From NCBI GenBank assembly GCA_009926645.1, contig RFOO01000041.1, positions 1 to 7,565 on the forward strand: a DNA stretch of 7,565 bases, in the 5' to 3' direction. This DNA is from a bacterium (GTDB lineage Bacteria > Verrucomicrobiota > Verrucomicrobiia > Opitutales > UBA953). A model generated the notes under the pieces. It was not told where the DNA came from and did no database searches. It was given only the letters and a program-made list of their open reading frames with translations. Shown here one piece after another: positions 6,061 to 7,565 of this stretch (position 1 is its first letter; each line of letters opens with the position of its first letter). Position numbers and translations under genes: made by a program.

Positions 6061-6477
6061 ATGAAATTTTTCCGTCGATGGCAAGGCCGAGGACAACCCC
6101 TGCCTGAGCCTTACCCCATTAAATCCATCATCACCAGTTCAGTGACAGCTGGCTTAGTCATTGCTGGTTTATTTTTTCTAACCGAAAAAATCGATCATCT
6201 GCTCATCATGGGATCTTTTGCGGCTAGTTCTCTCATTGTTTTCGGTCTACCTGAATCCCCCTTTGCTCAACCACGTAACGTGATCGGCGGTCACCTTATT
6301 GGATCCACCATCGGCTTAATCGCTTTCACTTATCTTAGTTCACACTGGTGGGCGGCGGCGGTGGCAGTAGCATTTATTCTTTTTCCAACCCTCATTGGTG
6401 CCAGTCTGATCATCTTAGTTGGATTGTTTAAACATAACCTCCATCGCACTAAGCAATGGCCTCTTTATTGGTATTAA
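6061..6477 (+). CDS. HPP-family membrane protein lacking the HPP segment (internal in-frame deletion)
   Basis: HPP-family proteins are small inner-membrane proteins with about four helices; some have been linked to nitrite transport, but for most the role is unknown. From the ATG at 6061 the product has 138 residues; a TTG at 6049 directly after the previous stop is less likely. The N-terminal half is typical: LLIMGSFAASSLIVFGLPESPFAQPRNVIGGHL in segments (residues 47-79), where the GSFAAS, PESPFAQPRNVIGGH and paired-Trp (WW, 96-97) elements are family hallmarks. The C-terminus is also typical (FPTLIGASLIILVGLF, then WPLYWY). Between AVAVAF (about 100-105) and ILFPTLIGA, family members carry roughly 30-35 further residues with the T(R/L)THPPAG(A/S) motif. 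Here they are missing without loss of frame. It starts 12 bp after the lipoprotein stop, so co-transcription is likely. Function is doubtful, since a helix and the eponymous motif are gone. Confidence 0.8.
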   Translation: MKFFRRWQGRGQPLPEPYPIKSIITSSVTAGLVIAGLFFLTEKIDHLLIMGSFAASSLIVFGLPESPFAQPRNVIGGHLIGSTIGLIAFTYLSSHWWAAAVAVAFILFPTLIGASLIILVGLFKHNLHRTKQWPLYWY

Positions 6478-6480
6478 CTT

Positions 6481-6939
6481 ATGAATCCTGAAACACGCCT
6501 CCAAGAACTTGGCTTAACTCTACCTACACCCCCTACCGCCGCTGGTGCCTATGTCCCCGCCGTGCGAACGGGAAATCTACTTTATCTCGCTGGCACACTT
6601 CCCATCCGAGAGGGTAAAGTCGTTTCGTTAGGGAAAGTCGGAGGCGAAATCGACCTCGCTCAAGCAGCCGAAGCTGCTCGGCTCTGCACACTCAACGCCT
6701 TGGCTAATGCTAAGGCCAGTTTAGGCTCTTTGGATCAAGTGGTACGCGTCGTGATGGTTAATGGTTTTGTTAACGGCGTGGATGGATTTTCTGACAGTCC
6801 CAAAGTTTTAAATGGGGCATCCGAATTTCTTCTTCAGGTTTTTGGTGAAGCAGGCAAGCACGCTCGAGCTGCCGTTTCCGTCAATGGCCTACCCTTAGGA
6901 GCCAGCGTCGAAGTTCAAATTGTCCTAGAGGTTCGCTAA
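6481..6939 (+). CDS. Rid-family protein (RidA/YjgF/UK114 superfamily), ~150-residue subgroup
   Basis: Rid proteins are small trimeric cytosolic enzymes; RidA proper hydrolyses reactive enamine/imine intermediates released by PLP enzymes such as threonine dehydratase. The 152-residue product matches the longer subgroup by its N-terminus (TRLQELGLTLPTPP, then YVPAVRTGNLLYLAGTLP). EAARLCTLNALANAKASLG (64-82), VNGFVNG and PKVLNGASEFLLQVFGEAG (107-125) follow. HARAAVSVNGLPLGASVEV (127-145) contains R129, at the position of the substrate-carboxylate-binding Arg of RidA (R105 in E. coli), and E144 at the position of the catalytic-site Glu. Active deaminase function is therefore plausible but unproven for this subgroup. 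The ATG is 3 bp after the HPP gene stop, so it is the last gene of that unit. Its stop nearly abuts a convergent gene. Confidence 0.92.
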   Translation: MNPETRLQELGLTLPTPPTAAGAYVPAVRTGNLLYLAGTLPIREGKVVSLGKVGGEIDLAQAAEAARLCTLNALANAKASLGSLDQVVRVVMVNGFVNGVDGFSDSPKVLNGASEFLLQVFGEAGKHARAAVSVNGLPLGASVEVQIVLEVR

Positions 6940-6942
6940 CCT

Positions 6943-7565
6943 TTAACCGTCTGAGAGACTGACATTAGGGAAGTCGATATAGAACTGTCGACGACCTGGA
7001 GGAAGGCCGCAGTTTCCGATTTGCGCACAAGCGTCTTTGACGAGCTGTGCCATTTTAGGATCTCTAGGCCTGGTTATCCAACTCGCAAACGTAACATTTC
7101 CTGAGGCATCGACTTTAACAACGACACCACAACTACCAGTACTTGCTTCACCTTCGGCAGCGACAATGTTTGTCCAGGCAGATTTGAAACGAGCCAAAAC
7201 CTCACCGGCATAAATTTGTTGCTCCGTGGCACTTCCACCCTGACCGCCATTATCACCTTTTCCATAATTGCGTCCCAGTTTCACCGACGCACCGCTGATA
7301 CCAGCCACCTTACCTTGTCCTGAACTTTTGCTCGAGCGCGATTGGTTAAACTCACTGAGCGTTGTTCGATTGCCGGTCGACGACTTGGCATTTTTCTTGG
7401 TCGATTTACTATTTTCTCTATTCACCGACTCCTCTCTGGAGTTTTGATTTTGCGCCGAGAAATCGATTTTTTTAATCTTCACCGTAGTCACTACTTTGCG
7501 CTCTCCATTCTCCTGCCCTTGGGCCACTCCTTCTGCCTTGCCAATTTCTCCAGGTTTACGTCCAG
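6943..7565 (-). CDS. TonB/TolA-like envelope protein, C-terminal part (5' end beyond window)
   Basis: The minus-strand frame remains open to the window edge. The GTG at 7527 is therefore probably not the true start, and an N-terminal membrane anchor presumably lies outside. The visible part (about 207 residues) is a Ser/Asn/Lys/Gln-rich linker followed by a Gly-rich stretch, then a compact domain of about 90 residues. That domain shows IYAGEVLARFKSAW, GVVVKVDASGNVTFASWITRP, DPKMAQLVKDACAQIG and a terminal beta strand QFYIDFPNV. This order (helix ending in Trp, strand, xDGxV turn, helix, final strand) is that of TonB/TolA C-terminal domains, which reach across the periplasm to outer-membrane partners using ExbB-ExbD or TolQ-TolR. 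Three cysteines (GSCG, DACA, GNCG) suggest a possible periplasmic disulphide. The TonB versus TolA choice cannot be made without the missing neighbour genes. Confidence 0.75.
   Translation of the reverse strand, partial: GRKPGEIGKAEGVAQGQENGERKVVTTVKIKKIDFSAQNQNSREESVNRENSKSTKKNAKSSTGNRTTLSEFNQSRSSKSSGQGKVAGISGASVKLGRNYGKGDNGGQGGSATEQQIYAGEVLARFKSAWTNIVAAEGEASTGSCGVVVKVDASGNVTFASWITRPRDPKMAQLVKDACAQIGNCGLPPGRRQFYIDFPNVSLSDG

Noticed and set aside
6586..6605. A second sigma-54-like TGGCAC inside the Rid gene
   Set aside because: There is no TTGC element at the required distance, and it lies within coding sequence.

Overview
The window is a piece of a bacterial chromosome of about 50% GC, densely packed with housekeeping genes. 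Most genes are on the plus strand, and most starts lack a clear Shine-Dalgarno sequence. The protein repertoire suggests Verrucomicrobiota, perhaps the Opitutales/Puniceicoccales group: an ActP-like symporter with a charged insert, an HPP protein ending in PLYW, a 150-residue Rid protein and a Ser/Asn-rich TonB/TolA-like protein. This placement is an inference from protein style; no rRNA or marker gene is present.

Layout. Positions 1-1186 hold the 3' part of a sodium:solute (acetate-type) symporter. Positions 1236-3846 form a tight operon-like run: a small three-helix membrane protein of unknown function, hemC (hydroxymethylbilane synthase, disrupted), hemD (uroporphyrinogen-III synthase) and trpF (phosphoribosylanthranilate isomerase). 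hemC and hemD catalyse consecutive steps of tetrapyrrole synthesis. trpF belongs to tryptophan synthesis but is translationally coupled to hemD by an ATGA overlap.

Positions 3847-4332 form a self-contained nitrogen-control unit: a consensus sigma-54 promoter, a G-free leader without a Shine-Dalgarno sequence, a PII gene (glnB/glnK type) and a strong intrinsic terminator. A 7-bp inverted repeat at the very end of trpF lies about 40 bp upstream of the promoter and could be an activator site.

Positions 4402-6939 hold an OppA-type peptide-binding lipoprotein without permease genes, a shortened HPP-family membrane protein and a Rid-family protein, all closely spaced. A TonB/TolA-like protein is on the minus strand from 6943 past the window's right edge. 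It converges on the Rid gene with only 3 bp between the stop codons.

The most notable observations are the sigma-54 control of a lone PII gene and two internal deletions inferred from family knowledge. One removes roughly 55 nt from hemC, with a frameshift and loss of the paired substrate-binding arginines. The other removes about 30-35 codons in frame from the HPP gene, taking out the family's eponymous motif. Either could be real gene decay or an assembly error. I see no mobile element, CRISPR array, RNA gene, phage or defence system, and nothing that amounts to a new biological system.
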